NCBI GenBank assembly: GCA_018829445.1
Contig: JAHJTV010000074.1
Location: 62,001-126,000, forward strand
DNA length: 64,000 nucleotides
Direction of reading: 5' to 3'
From: a bacterium
GTDB taxonomy: Bacteria > SAR324 > XYD2-FULL-50-16
Shown here one piece after another: positions 1 through 7,389 of the stretch (position 1 is the first letter of the stretch; each line of letters opens with the position of its first letter). A program made the translations under genes and the position numbers. Under the pieces are notes generated by a model, which did no database searches, was not told the origin of the DNA, and saw only the letters and a program-made list of their open reading frames with translations.

Positions 1-815
1 AATACAAAATTCCGCAAGACAGACGACTGATCGCGCAGGAATTTTTTCTGTTTCAAAACAGCGGAACCGATGATCTCGAGGATATGGTCGATAGCCAGTT
101 TTCTAAAACTCATATGACAGTCAAAGTGCCTTGGGCCGATTCAGTAACCTATTTGGGATTCTTTAATTACCTGCACACTAATATTGAAAAGATCTTTGAC
201 GACACTGTATCCATTTCAGTGACTGGAATAGCTGAAATGTTAATGAGTACCGTAATAGCAATGATGAATAGCACGATTATCAGCTATGCGATAGCTATAG
301 TGATTATTACCCTCCTTATGATTGTATTGATTGGAAGATTCAGAATCGGATTGTTAAGTATGATCCCTAATCTAACTCCTATTATTCTTACATTGGGTAT
401 TATGGGATGGACAGGAATAAACCTGGATATGTTTTCAATGCTGATTGGTAGTATTGCCATCGGTTTGGCTGTTGATGATACTATCCATTTTTTCCATAAT
501 TTTAGAAAGTATTTTGAAAAAAGTGGAAATGTTAAACAGGCAGTAAGGGAAACATTGACAACAGCAGGACGAGCCATGCTGGTGACTTCTCTGGTTCTGG
601 CAACCGGATTCTGGCTGTTTATGTTTGCTACCATGCAAAACCTTTTCTATTTCGGATTATTAACAGGTATAACTCTAATTTTTGCCTTTCTGGCAGATAT
701 TATCCTTGCTCCCGCTCTGTTAGCGATTGTTACCAAGTCAACAGATAGCAATCCTGTATCACAGTTCACCAATCCCATTGAGGAAAAAACATTAAAATCC
801 AATTTGACAAAGTAA
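1..815 (+). CDS. MMPL/RND-family transporter, C-terminal part (cut by window start)
   Basis: The reading frame is open from base 3 with no stop before the first ATG at 84, so this is the tail of a larger gene. The visible part holds at least five hydrophobic segments and the RND signature GLAVDDTIHFFHNFR, with the paired aspartates in the fourth helix of the repeat that drive proton-coupled transport in this superfamily. The cytoplasmic tail after the last helix is short and polar. MMPL-type proteins export lipids or hydrophobic compounds across the inner membrane. The two genes that follow (LolA-like periplasmic protein, DUF1302-like barrel) often accompany such transporters, which suggests a trans-envelope lipid or lipoprotein export set. 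The substrate cannot be told. Confidence 0.85.
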   Translation, partial: YKIPQDRRLIAQEFFLFQNSGTDDLEDMVDSQFSKTHMTVKVPWADSVTYLGFFNYLHTNIEKIFDDTVSISVTGIAEMLMSTVIAMMNSTIISYAIAIVIITLLMIVLIGRFRIGLLSMIPNLTPIILTLGIMGWTGINLDMFSMLIGSIAIGLAVDDTIHFFHNFRKYFEKSGNVKQAVRETLTTAGRAMLVTSLVLATGFWLFMFATMQNLFYFGLLTGITLIFAFLADIILAPALLAIVTKSTDSNPVSQFTNPIEEKTLKSNLTK

Positions 816-824
816 AAGAAAACA

Positions 825-844
825 AACTAACTAATTAGTTAGTT
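825..844. promoter_or_regulatory. Perfect 20-bp palindrome, TetR-operator-like
   Basis: aactaactaattagttagtt is a perfect palindrome in the gap after the MMPL gene. Two interleaved ACTAA/TTAGT half-sites of this style are typical of operators bound by TetR/AcrR-family repressors, which often control exporter genes. No T-tract follows, so an intrinsic terminator is unlikely. No regulator gene is visible in the window. The assignment to TetR is inference. Confidence 0.5.
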
Positions 845-974
845 AAAGGTTGTTAAATATTCACCCAATTACTGCCCTTTCAGATTTAACAAATGGAGCA
901 GTAAGGTTACCAGCTTTCAGTGATAAGAATGTTACAGAGAGTATTGACAGAATGAGGTTATAGCAATAAATTAT

Positions 975-1000
975 TATTGTACTATACAAATAGTACAATA
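975..1000. promoter_or_regulatory. Inverted repeat, 10-bp arms with 6-bp spacer, upstream of the LolA-like gene
   Basis: Arms tattgtacta and tagtacaata are exact reverse complements separated by tacaaa. The repeat ends 16 bases before the AGGAGG ribosome site (1016-1021) of the next gene. Its position suits an operator overlapping a promoter or the start of a leader RNA. It differs in sequence from the palindrome at 825, so two regulators may act here. Confidence 0.45.
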
Positions 1001-1025
1001 GATGTAAATCAATTTAGGAGGCAAA

Positions 1026-1862
1026 ATGAAAAGATTAAACGGAATATTGGGGGGTGTCGGGTTATTTATTGCGGCGATTTCTTTAGCTGTTTTTATGCCG
1101 TCCATGGCTGTTTCAGAAGGTCTCACGGCTTTTGAGATTATGAAAAAAGTAGATAAAAGGGATGACGGAGAGACATCAATCTCTGAAATGACAATGATAT
1201 TGATTGATCGGAAGGGAAACCAAAGGATTAAGATTATGAAGGGCTTTCGAAAAGATTTTGGAGAAGACACAAAAACCATCAGCTTCTTTTTAAGTCCGGA
1301 GGATGAACGGAATGTATCATTTTTATCTTATGAATGGGAGGATGAAAGTAAGGAGGATGATAATTGGCTATATCTGCCAGCTTTAGGTAGACCCAAAAGA
1401 ATTAGTGGTTCAGGGAAAAAAGGTTCATTTATGGGGAGTGACTTCAGTTATGCCGATATGAACGGATTGGAGCTCGGTGACTGGGATTTTAAGATTGTAC
1501 AAGAATCTGCCATGGTTAAGGATCAGGATTGCTGGATAATTGAAGCTGTTCCAAAAGCGTCCAAAAGGGAGAAAGTCAGCGATGAGACAGGTTATAAAAA
1601 AACGATCTCCTGGGTAAGAAAAGATATCTTCATGACAATTCAAAGCAGATTATATCTTGAAAAAGGAGGAAAATATAAAAATTTCATCGCATCTGATATA
1701 GAAAAAATTCAAGGCATCTGGACTGCAAAAAAACTCAGCATGATTCAATTAAAGGGCAAGACAGTTGAACATTCAACAGTCCTGCAATTCGACAGTTTGG
1801 AATACAATAAAGGGGTTGAAGACAACATGTTTACCGTTCAACGCATGGTAAGAGGATTGTAA
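1026..1862 (+). CDS. Outer-membrane lipoprotein-sorting (LolA-like) periplasmic protein
   Basis: The 278-residue product has an N-terminal signal peptide (about residues 1-29, hydrophobic core GVGLFIAAISLAVF, cleavage likely near SMAVS-EG). The mature part matches the LolA_like fold found beside MMPL exporters: a long run of antiparallel strands with the stretches SEMTMILIDRKGNQR, NWLYLPALGRPKRI and GSFMGSDFSYADM. Such proteins are thought to chaperone a lipid or lipoprotein through the periplasm. A near-perfect AGGAGG at 1016-1021 fixes the start. The stop overlaps the next start by one base (TAATG), so translation is coupled. Family assignment is firm; the cargo is unknown. Confidence 0.8.
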   Translation: MKRLNGILGGVGLFIAAISLAVFMPSMAVSEGLTAFEIMKKVDKRDDGETSISEMTMILIDRKGNQRIKIMKGFRKDFGEDTKTISFFLSPEDERNVSFLSYEWEDESKEDDNWLYLPALGRPKRISGSGKKGSFMGSDFSYADMNGLELGDWDFKIVQESAMVKDQDCWIIEAVPKASKREKVSDETGYKKTISWVRKDIFMTIQSRLYLEKGGKYKNFIASDIEKIQGIWTAKKLSMIQLKGKTVEHSTVLQFDSLEYNKGVEDNMFTVQRMVRGL

Positions 1863-3394
1863 TGAACAGAAAGATATGGATAATAGGTATCGTTTGTTTG
1901 GGTCTGTCACTTTGTGGTTTTTATAAATCCGATGCTGTTTATGCCGACGATTCCAACGAAGCCACCAAGATTACTGAAGAAGCAGAAGATACCGTCGAAG
2001 AGGAGTTGAGTTTTGAAGAAGACGAGGTTGGGTTTGCCGAGATTGAGATCGATATAAAAAAAACAGAAAGCGTTTCGCAAGGGGAGTCCTATTTTAATGT
2101 GGGTGGGTTTATCAAAGAGGAGATAGATTATAGCCACGCATACGATGAACCCGATTTTTCCAAGCTCAGGACGACCTTGAACATAAAGCTGGATATGAAG
2201 CTTAATCCTGATTGGCTTGCCAAAATCTATTGGAATGGTTTCTATGATTACTCTTATGAACATAGGGGACGGGATGAGTTTACAGACGAAACCCTGGAAA
2301 CTCATGAAACCGAATCGGAATTCAGGGATTTTTATATTGATGGTGGATTGACCGACTGGTTTCGTGTCAAATTTGGCCGACAATTTATTGTTTGGGGACA
2401 GTCCGACAGTTCTCAAATCACGGATGTGGCAAACCCAAGGGATATACGGGAATTGGGAATGGTTGACCTCGAAGACGCCAGGATACCGGTAGCAGCCACC
2501 AAACTTTCCTTTCTCTTTGGGTCTGTTGAGCTAAATACAGTGGCAATTCATGAGATTCGCGGCAACAAAATACCGGGAGCAGGTTCGGAATTTGATCTCT
2601 ACCAAGGATTAAGTACAATGGGAATAACCATTGACGATGAGGAAATTCCTGAAAGCAATGGAGAAAATACGGAATACCTGGTCAGGCTGTTCAAAACGTT
2701 TAATGGTGGTGATATTGGGATCATGTGGGCGGATCATTATAATGATTCGGCATACCTGGATTTCAAGGAACTTTATATTTCAGCATTGACCGGCGAAGTC
2801 GCATTGACGGTTGTTCCCAAACACAAACGGGTACAGACTTATGGCGTTTCAGGTGTTGTTGTATTTGATTCGTGGTTATTCAAAACGGAGATAGCTCAAA
2901 TAAAAAACGCCGCTGTTTTAAGAGGAGATATCGAGAATCAATTGACAACTGCTTTTTCAACAGCGTTTGCAACCGGAACATTTTATTTTGATGAGGATTC
3001 AAACATCATCAAAAGCTGGAGCGAGAAGGATATTCTTCAAGGTATGATCGGTGTTGAGTATTCAGGAATCGAAGATGTAACCATAGGCTTCGAAGCAATG
3101 GGAGAACAGATTGAAGATTATGAGGAGAATTTGTATAGTGATGAGGTTTCCGGTCAACTGGCATTGATTATCACTCATACTGCATTTAACAATACCCTGG
3201 ATTCACAATTTTTTTGGATCCATTTTAATGATGATAATGGAGATGTTTACCGGGTAAACATTGGTTATGATATCAGGGATGCGCTCAATGTTTCCGGAGG
3301 GTTCATTGCATACGAAGCAACCAATGAAGAGGCGACAGTATATAACTATCGAAACAATGATCGCATTTTTGTCTCTCTCAAATACAGTTTTTAA
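1862..3394 (+). CDS. DUF1302-like outer-membrane beta-barrel protein
   Basis: The 510-residue protein has a signal peptide (residues 1-29, ending near VYADD), then an acidic stretch rich in E and D (about 30-75), then alternating aromatic/hydrophobic strands ending in the C-terminal sequence FVSLKYSF, whose terminal Phe is the usual outer-membrane barrel signal. The segment FIVWGQSDSSQITDVANPRD followed by LEDARIP resembles the conserved core of DUF1302 proteins. It starts on the last base of the LolA-like stop codon. With the upstream two genes it forms an inner membrane - periplasm - outer membrane series. Role inferred from context only. Confidence 0.7.
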   Translation: MNRKIWIIGIVCLGLSLCGFYKSDAVYADDSNEATKITEEAEDTVEEELSFEEDEVGFAEIEIDIKKTESVSQGESYFNVGGFIKEEIDYSHAYDEPDFSKLRTTLNIKLDMKLNPDWLAKIYWNGFYDYSYEHRGRDEFTDETLETHETESEFRDFYIDGGLTDWFRVKFGRQFIVWGQSDSSQITDVANPRDIRELGMVDLEDARIPVAATKLSFLFGSVELNTVAIHEIRGNKIPGAGSEFDLYQGLSTMGITIDDEEIPESNGENTEYLVRLFKTFNGGDIGIMWADHYNDSAYLDFKELYISALTGEVALTVVPKHKRVQTYGVSGVVVFDSWLFKTEIAQIKNAAVLRGDIENQLTTAFSTAFATGTFYFDEDSNIIKSWSEKDILQGMIGVEYSGIEDVTIGFEAMGEQIEDYEENLYSDEVSGQLALIITHTAFNNTLDSQFFWIHFNDDNGDVYRVNIGYDIRDALNVSGGFIAYEATNEEATVYNYRNNDRIFVSLKYSF

Positions 3395-3580
3395 TGCTGT
3401 GACTCTTGATTCTCCGTGGCGAATAGACATATATCACATTGAAAATATATCGTTTTTTTATCGGTGATACCTGTCCATTTATTAAATATCGTATATAAAC
3501 AATGATAAGATGCTAATAATATTGTTCAATTTTATCTAATGTGTTATTGATTTACCTAGACGAAAATATTTTAGGAGAAA

Positions 3581-4015
3581 ATGATGAAATTGTCTAAATT
3601 ATCTGTATTTATATTGGCTACCTTATTGTTTACATTGCTGAGTTGTGCGGATTCAAAGGACTTTGAATCCGTTGAAATCGTTGCTGCTAGTTCTGATGCC
3701 AGTGATGATTCCAGTTCGGATCTTTTCATCTGTAAGGCAGCATCTAATAGCGGTTCAGGATATCGACTGTTTAGAGCAGTGGGTCGATACAGTGATGACA
3801 GCACGGAGGAATTAACTGACGAAGTTACCTGGAGTTCCGATGCTTCCGATGACTCAATCCTTTCCAGTATTATTCCTGGAAAGGTTTATTGTAATACTGC
3901 TTGGGGGAATATTGGCATCAAGATTACCTATTTCCTGAACACATCGGATTCAAGTACAACATCCACTAGTGACTCCAATGAATTTACGGACACAGCTAAT
4001 GTTGAAGCTAAGTAA
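3581..4015 (+). CDS. Small lipoprotein with bacterial Ig-like (Big_2-type) domain
   Basis: The 144-residue product has a lipobox LLSC (Cys22) after a hydrophobic leader, then a low-complexity Ser/Asp linker, then a single domain with the Big_2 hallmark GRYSDDSTEELTDEVTWSSD. The C-terminal part is again Ser/Thr/Asp-rich. It is probably anchored in the outer membrane with the domain exposed. Two adjacent ATG codons (3581, 3584) follow a GGAG site at about 3573. It stands alone, about 190 bases after the barrel gene. Function unknown. Confidence 0.7.
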   Translation: MMKLSKLSVFILATLLFTLLSCADSKDFESVEIVAASSDASDDSSSDLFICKAASNSGSGYRLFRAVGRYSDDSTEELTDEVTWSSDASDDSILSSIIPGKVYCNTAWGNIGIKITYFLNTSDSSTTSTSDSNEFTDTANVEAK

Positions 4016-4178
4016 AAAAAAATCAAATAACTTAATATAAACAGTTGGTTGAAAAGATTCGCAATGGTCATATACTGGATAAATAAAACTGGAGAATAGC
4101 TCAATTATCTGATACGTTGTTAATATCTTGTTTTAGTTTTGGTTTTAGACTATTGGCTATGTCAGCAAGGAGTAAAAT

Positions 4179-4391
4179 ATGGCGCAAAAGATTTCGGATG
4201 AACAGCGAGTAATTGATTATTTGAGTAGATTGATGGCTGGTAAGTTCTTCAAAGTTGAGGATTTAGATTCGCTGACGGTGGGGGATCTGTTGGATGAAAC
4301 ACCCATTCAGGATGTGGACAGGACAATTGTAGAGAACACTTTGGATTACTTCAAGAAGAGGTACAAAGCGGAAATATTTAAAGACAACTAA
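4179..4391 (+). CDS. Small protein, 61-residue domain shared with the gene at 19827
   Basis: The 70-residue product has no signal peptide or membrane segment. I do not recognise the family. Residues 9-69 align without gaps to residues 8-68 of the protein at 19827, with 17 identical positions, including the YL..LM start, LT..DL in the middle and FKD at the end. It looks all-helical, and the final helix is basic (YFKKRYK). An aaggag-like site lies at about 4167, well placed for the ATG. Here the domain stands alone, while the 19827 protein adds a charged C-terminal extension. Confidence 0.6.
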   Translation: MAQKISDEQRVIDYLSRLMAGKFFKVEDLDSLTVGDLLDETPIQDVDRTIVENTLDYFKKRYKAEIFKDN

Positions 4392-4419
4392 AACGTAGAA
4401 TATTTATCACCTCTCTGAT

Positions 4420-4554
4420 TTATACTGAAATATAGACTGTTCCACCTCTCCTTACTCTCAAAATTATCACGGTGTCACTTTCTTTGGGAGTTATTAACAA
4501 TGCAGGCAGATCTCCCTTAATCGCGTTAATATTATCCTTCTTAAAGCCCCCATT
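4420..4554 (-). pseudogene. PDZ-like C-terminal coding remnant
   Basis: Reading leftwards from about 4554 to the TAA at 4420-4422, one frame gives a protein-like tail containing DNINAIKGDLPALL and SDTVIILRVRRGGTVYISV. The alternation of hydrophobic strands and the VRRGG turn resemble the last two strands of a PDZ domain in HtrA-type proteases. There is no start codon of its own; the frame runs back into the 3' end of the carbamoyltransferase gene in a different phase. It is most easily read as a decayed gene end, but could be chance. Confidence 0.3.
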
Positions 4555-4577
4555 CGTGGAACAGCAGTGTGCAATTT

Positions 4578-5510
4578 CTAAACAAGGTGCAGAAGCTTCA
4601 ACATGATCGCCTTTTGAGCATGAAGGCGGTTTTCAGCTTGCTCATAGATAACAGAGTCTGGATGTTCCACCATTTCGTCAGTGATTTCATACCCCGGGTG
4701 GATGGGCATATCATGCATTATTTTGGCATTGGAATGGCTCATCAGATCGGCATTTACTTGATATGGCAGCATTAATTTAATTCGTTCTTCTTTAAGAGTT
4801 GAAAATTCAGGATTGGCGAAGAACTCCATATCGATCCAGGTATCAGTATAAACAAACTGTGCGTTTTTAACCGATTCAATGAGATTCAGTGTTTCTGTAA
4901 GCAGACCTTTTTTTATAATCTTGTCTCTCAAATCAAAATCAATGGCGTCCTCTTTGGCAATGGGACAAACCAGAGTCAAATGGACATCAAAAACCTCACA
5001 AAGTGCCATCAGTGAATTAACAACGTTATTATGGACGCCGATATAGGTTAGCTTTGTTCCGTTGAGAGAATCACAATTGGTCAGGATTGTCAGCATGTCA
5101 GCCATTCCCTGGCAGGGATGGTACATGTTGCAACATCCGTTGATGACCGGAATTGACGCGCCTCTTTTTAATTCCAATAAGTCTTCATGTTTTTTCAATC
5201 TTGCCATCAAAATATCTGAATTTCGAGATAGATAGGCTGATTCATAACGTATCTCGGTTAATCCAAAATTGGATGTGAGCCAATCCATGAAAATACCATG
5301 ACCACCCATTTGTGTCATTCCAGCTTCAAAAGAAACACGAGTCCGGGTTGATGTTTTCTGGAAAAGCATAACCAGTGTTTTTTGGTTCATGTGTTGAGAA
5401 TAATTGTTCGGGTTCTGTTTGATCTCCAAGGCAAGATCCAGAACCTCTTTAATATCGTTTGCTTGCCAATCCTTCCAGGTTATCAGATGTTTTAAATCAT
5501 TTTGAGGCAT
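4578..5510 (-). CDS. Ornithine carbamoyltransferase-family protein with altered substrate loops
   Basis: The 310-residue length fits the aspartate/ornithine carbamoyltransferase family. The carbamoyl-phosphate site is intact: STRTR at 54-58, an arginine in LMAR (about 104) and HPCQ at 131-134. The amino-acid side is unusual. The catalytic HCLP motif of ornithine carbamoyltransferases reads HDMP (266-269), and the SMG loop after TDTW is replaced by IDMEFFANPEF. The family normally makes citrulline from ornithine in arginine synthesis, and argC lies at 51 kb, but these changes leave room for another amine or a modified ornithine as substrate. The gene is monocistronic. Confidence 0.75.
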   Translation of the reverse strand: MPQNDLKHLITWKDWQANDIKEVLDLALEIKQNPNNYSQHMNQKTLVMLFQKTSTRTRVSFEAGMTQMGGHGIFMDWLTSNFGLTEIRYESAYLSRNSDILMARLKKHEDLLELKRGASIPVINGCCNMYHPCQGMADMLTILTNCDSLNGTKLTYIGVHNNVVNSLMALCEVFDVHLTLVCPIAKEDAIDFDLRDKIIKKGLLTETLNLIESVKNAQFVYTDTWIDMEFFANPEFSTLKEERIKLMLPYQVNADLMSHSNAKIMHDMPIHPGYEITDEMVEHPDSVIYEQAENRLHAQKAIMLKLLHLV

Positions 5511-5567
5511 GGTTATCCTTTTAATAGGTTTGATATTTAATTGATATGTTGTGAACAGTCCAAAAGT

Positions 5568-6518
5568 TTAGAATAATGAGCGTTTGATCATGATTCCCAA
5601 TCCAACCTTGGTCAAACTTCGATTATAGTCGATCAGGCTTTCACCGTATCCATTCCAGTACTGGAAATAACCGTAAACGGAATCCCCCGGTAAAGGATGA
5701 GAAACACTGAATTGAACGGTTCCTTTGCCATGGGATAGACTCATTCGACTCATCAAGCTGATTAAAGTTTCTTGAATGAATAGACTTAGCACTAATTCGC
5801 TATTTCCGTAGTATTCGTGGATATCCGGATTATCGTCACCTTCAGCATCATCGGGGTTTTCTTTTTCCTTTTCCGGTTGCCGGTACCACATTTTATAGTT
5901 AATACCGATTCCCTGAATGGTATAAAGAATTCCCCAATATAGTCTATTCCAACTCCTTGAGTAGGGAACAACTTCCCCGTTTGATTCGTGTTCATAACCA
6001 ATGGTCCCTTTAAATTGACCCAGAGAAGTGGATAATTCAGGGATCTCGATAAATAGTTCCGGGTTATAGTTGGTTTCTCTAAACGGACTGGATTTTTCCT
6101 GATCGTAGGCCTGCCAGAACGATTTCTGGGTATAACCAAAATTTAGCTTGAAATCAGCATATTGAAAGAGCGGTTGTTTAATGCTGAATTGAAACTTTAT
6201 CTCGTTTTGTTGACGATCCTCAGTATCATTAAAAGTTCTGGAGAAGGGAATAATATATGTGTCTTTGTAGGCATAAAAAAAAATGTTCTCTGTATTTAAC
6301 CTTTTTGGATTATCATTGGCAGAAGTTGGTTCTATTTCAATATTCCATGTCTCAGAGGCGTATTCCGTAATTGCAGAGGAGCTGTTATCATCAGATACTA
6401 TATCGTTTAAATTCGCCGCTTGCATCTCACTGAGTGAACTACACAACATCAAAAAAAAAGACAGCTTTATACCTATTCCTTTATGGCTTTTTTGATTGTT
6501 TAAAATAAATGCAAACAT
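5568..6518 (-). CDS. pldA: Outer-membrane phospholipase A1
   Basis: The 316-residue protein has an N-terminal export signal (about 1-34, ending SEMQAAN) and a 12-strand barrel typical of OMPLA. The diagnostic segments are present: KSSPFRETNYNPELF, GYEHESNGEVVPYSRSWNR and YGYFQYWNGYGESLIDYN. The catalytic triad maps to His177, Ser179 and Asn191, as in E. coli OMPLA (His142, Ser144, Asn156). OMPLA hydrolyses phospholipids that reach the outer leaflet of the outer membrane, using calcium and dimerising. It ends with a terminal Phe. The N-terminal extension before the barrel is longer than in E. coli and acidic. It stands alone on the minus strand, 57 bases from the start of the carbamoyltransferase gene. 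Confidence 0.93.
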   Translation of the reverse strand: MFAFILNNQKSHKGIGIKLSFFLMLCSSLSEMQAANLNDIVSDDNSSSAITEYASETWNIEIEPTSANDNPKRLNTENIFFYAYKDTYIIPFSRTFNDTEDRQQNEIKFQFSIKQPLFQYADFKLNFGYTQKSFWQAYDQEKSSPFRETNYNPELFIEIPELSTSLGQFKGTIGYEHESNGEVVPYSRSWNRLYWGILYTIQGIGINYKMWYRQPEKEKENPDDAEGDDNPDIHEYYGNSELVLSLFIQETLISLMSRMSLSHGKGTVQFSVSHPLPGDSVYGYFQYWNGYGESLIDYNRSLTKVGLGIMIKRSLF

Positions 6519-6643
6519 CTTTTACGGTATCTTGACTATGTGAAAAAAAAGAAGTATTTTATCGCCTGTTTACTATATCAATTAGATCAATTTTGAAAAA
6601 AATGAAAAGCTAATCGGATCAATGCTAATATTTTAAAGGAAGT

Positions 6644-6778
6644 TTAAGATATTAATGCTGTACGTTGCATCTGTTTTTCTAACCACGCAGGTAGCCTCAA
6701 GTAGATGGGAGGAATAGTTGCAATTAAATTATAAAAAGAATTATAATGAAGGTCTGAAGCGGTTTCGTCCCAACGATG
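6644..6778 (-). pseudogene. Coding-like remnant without start codon
   Basis: A 44-codon minus-strand segment lies between two stops in one frame and reads as a natural protein tail, with ETASDLHYNSFYNLIATIPP and PAWLEKQMQRTALIS before the TAA at 6644. A neighbouring frame just upstream gives AQEIVLLTSLGRNRFRPSL, so a frameshift may separate two parts of one former gene. There is no usable start codon or ribosome site. I do not recognise the family; a decayed mobile-element gene is one possibility. Confidence 0.25.
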
Positions 6779-6806
6779 TCAACAGAACGATTTCCTGAGC
6801 CAGAAT

Positions 6807-6971
6807 ATGTATTTGATTCGGTTTTTTTTTACATATCTCCTGTTTTTCTTTGCAATACTCATTCTGCAGTTAATCCCTACCATTGACATCCAATTTGTTG
6901 ATAAACCGTCGAAAAAAACAACCGGAAACGAATTTGACAAATCCAATCCAACGAATAAGAGAGCGGCTTAG
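6807..6971 (+). CDS. Possible 54-residue single-pass membrane protein
   Basis: ATG at 6807 opens a 54-codon frame to TAG at 6969-6971. Residues 3-24 form one strongly hydrophobic segment (IRFFFTYLLFFFAILILQLI), followed by a polar, lysine-rich tail containing VDKPSKKTTGNEF. The order short N-terminus, membrane helix, charged tail is that of a small type II membrane protein. Against it, the Phe run comes from a ten-T tract and no good ribosome site precedes the ATG. Confidence 0.25.
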   Translation: MYLIRFFFTYLLFFFAILILQLIPTIDIQFVDKPSKKTTGNEFDKSNPTNKRAA

Positions 6972-7389
6972 CTACAATGTAATAAACTCAGATTTAAAAT
7001 CAGACCGGTTTTCCTTCTCTAATAAAGCTGACAATCCTTTCAAGTTCCTCTCAAAATCATATCTTAACTACTGAATATTCTCCTAAATATCTACCTTGAA
7101 AAAACATTCATTAGCGTACTATCATATAATAAGCTGAATTTACGTTCCTCAATTAAATTATGAAAGCCCGGCAGGAGCGACAGATTCGACGAACGGCAAA
7201 TGAAGGTTTCAAAAATAAATTCATGCAAAAAGATAAAAACAGCTCTTATCCATCGATATCAATCGTTATAAAGTTGGATGTTGACTCTGTTTCAGCATGA
7301 GACAAGGGATCTTGTCGAGCTATTTATCCATAAAATAGAATTTTTAAAAAAATATGTCATTATAATAAAATACCCCAAGGTTAATCGAT

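Larger units (their letters stand above)
6519..7389. other. 870-bp AT-rich gap with gene debris
   Basis: No full-length gene is visible between pldA and pta. The stretch holds one minus-strand coding-like segment (6644-6778) and one possible small membrane protein (6807-6971). The remainder (6972-7389) is AT-rich; I see no hairpin or clear promoter in it, although the pta promoter must lie there. Confidence 0.5.

Noticed and set aside
4060..4084. Fourth copy of the palindromic repeat (shares atatactggata with copy B)
   Set aside because: Only 12 bases match, and neither the GTACCT core nor the nested stems are present.
6883..7074. 63-codon plus-strand open frame
   Set aside because: Composition is not protein-like, there is no ATG or ribosome site, and the overlapping frame from 6807 is more coherent.
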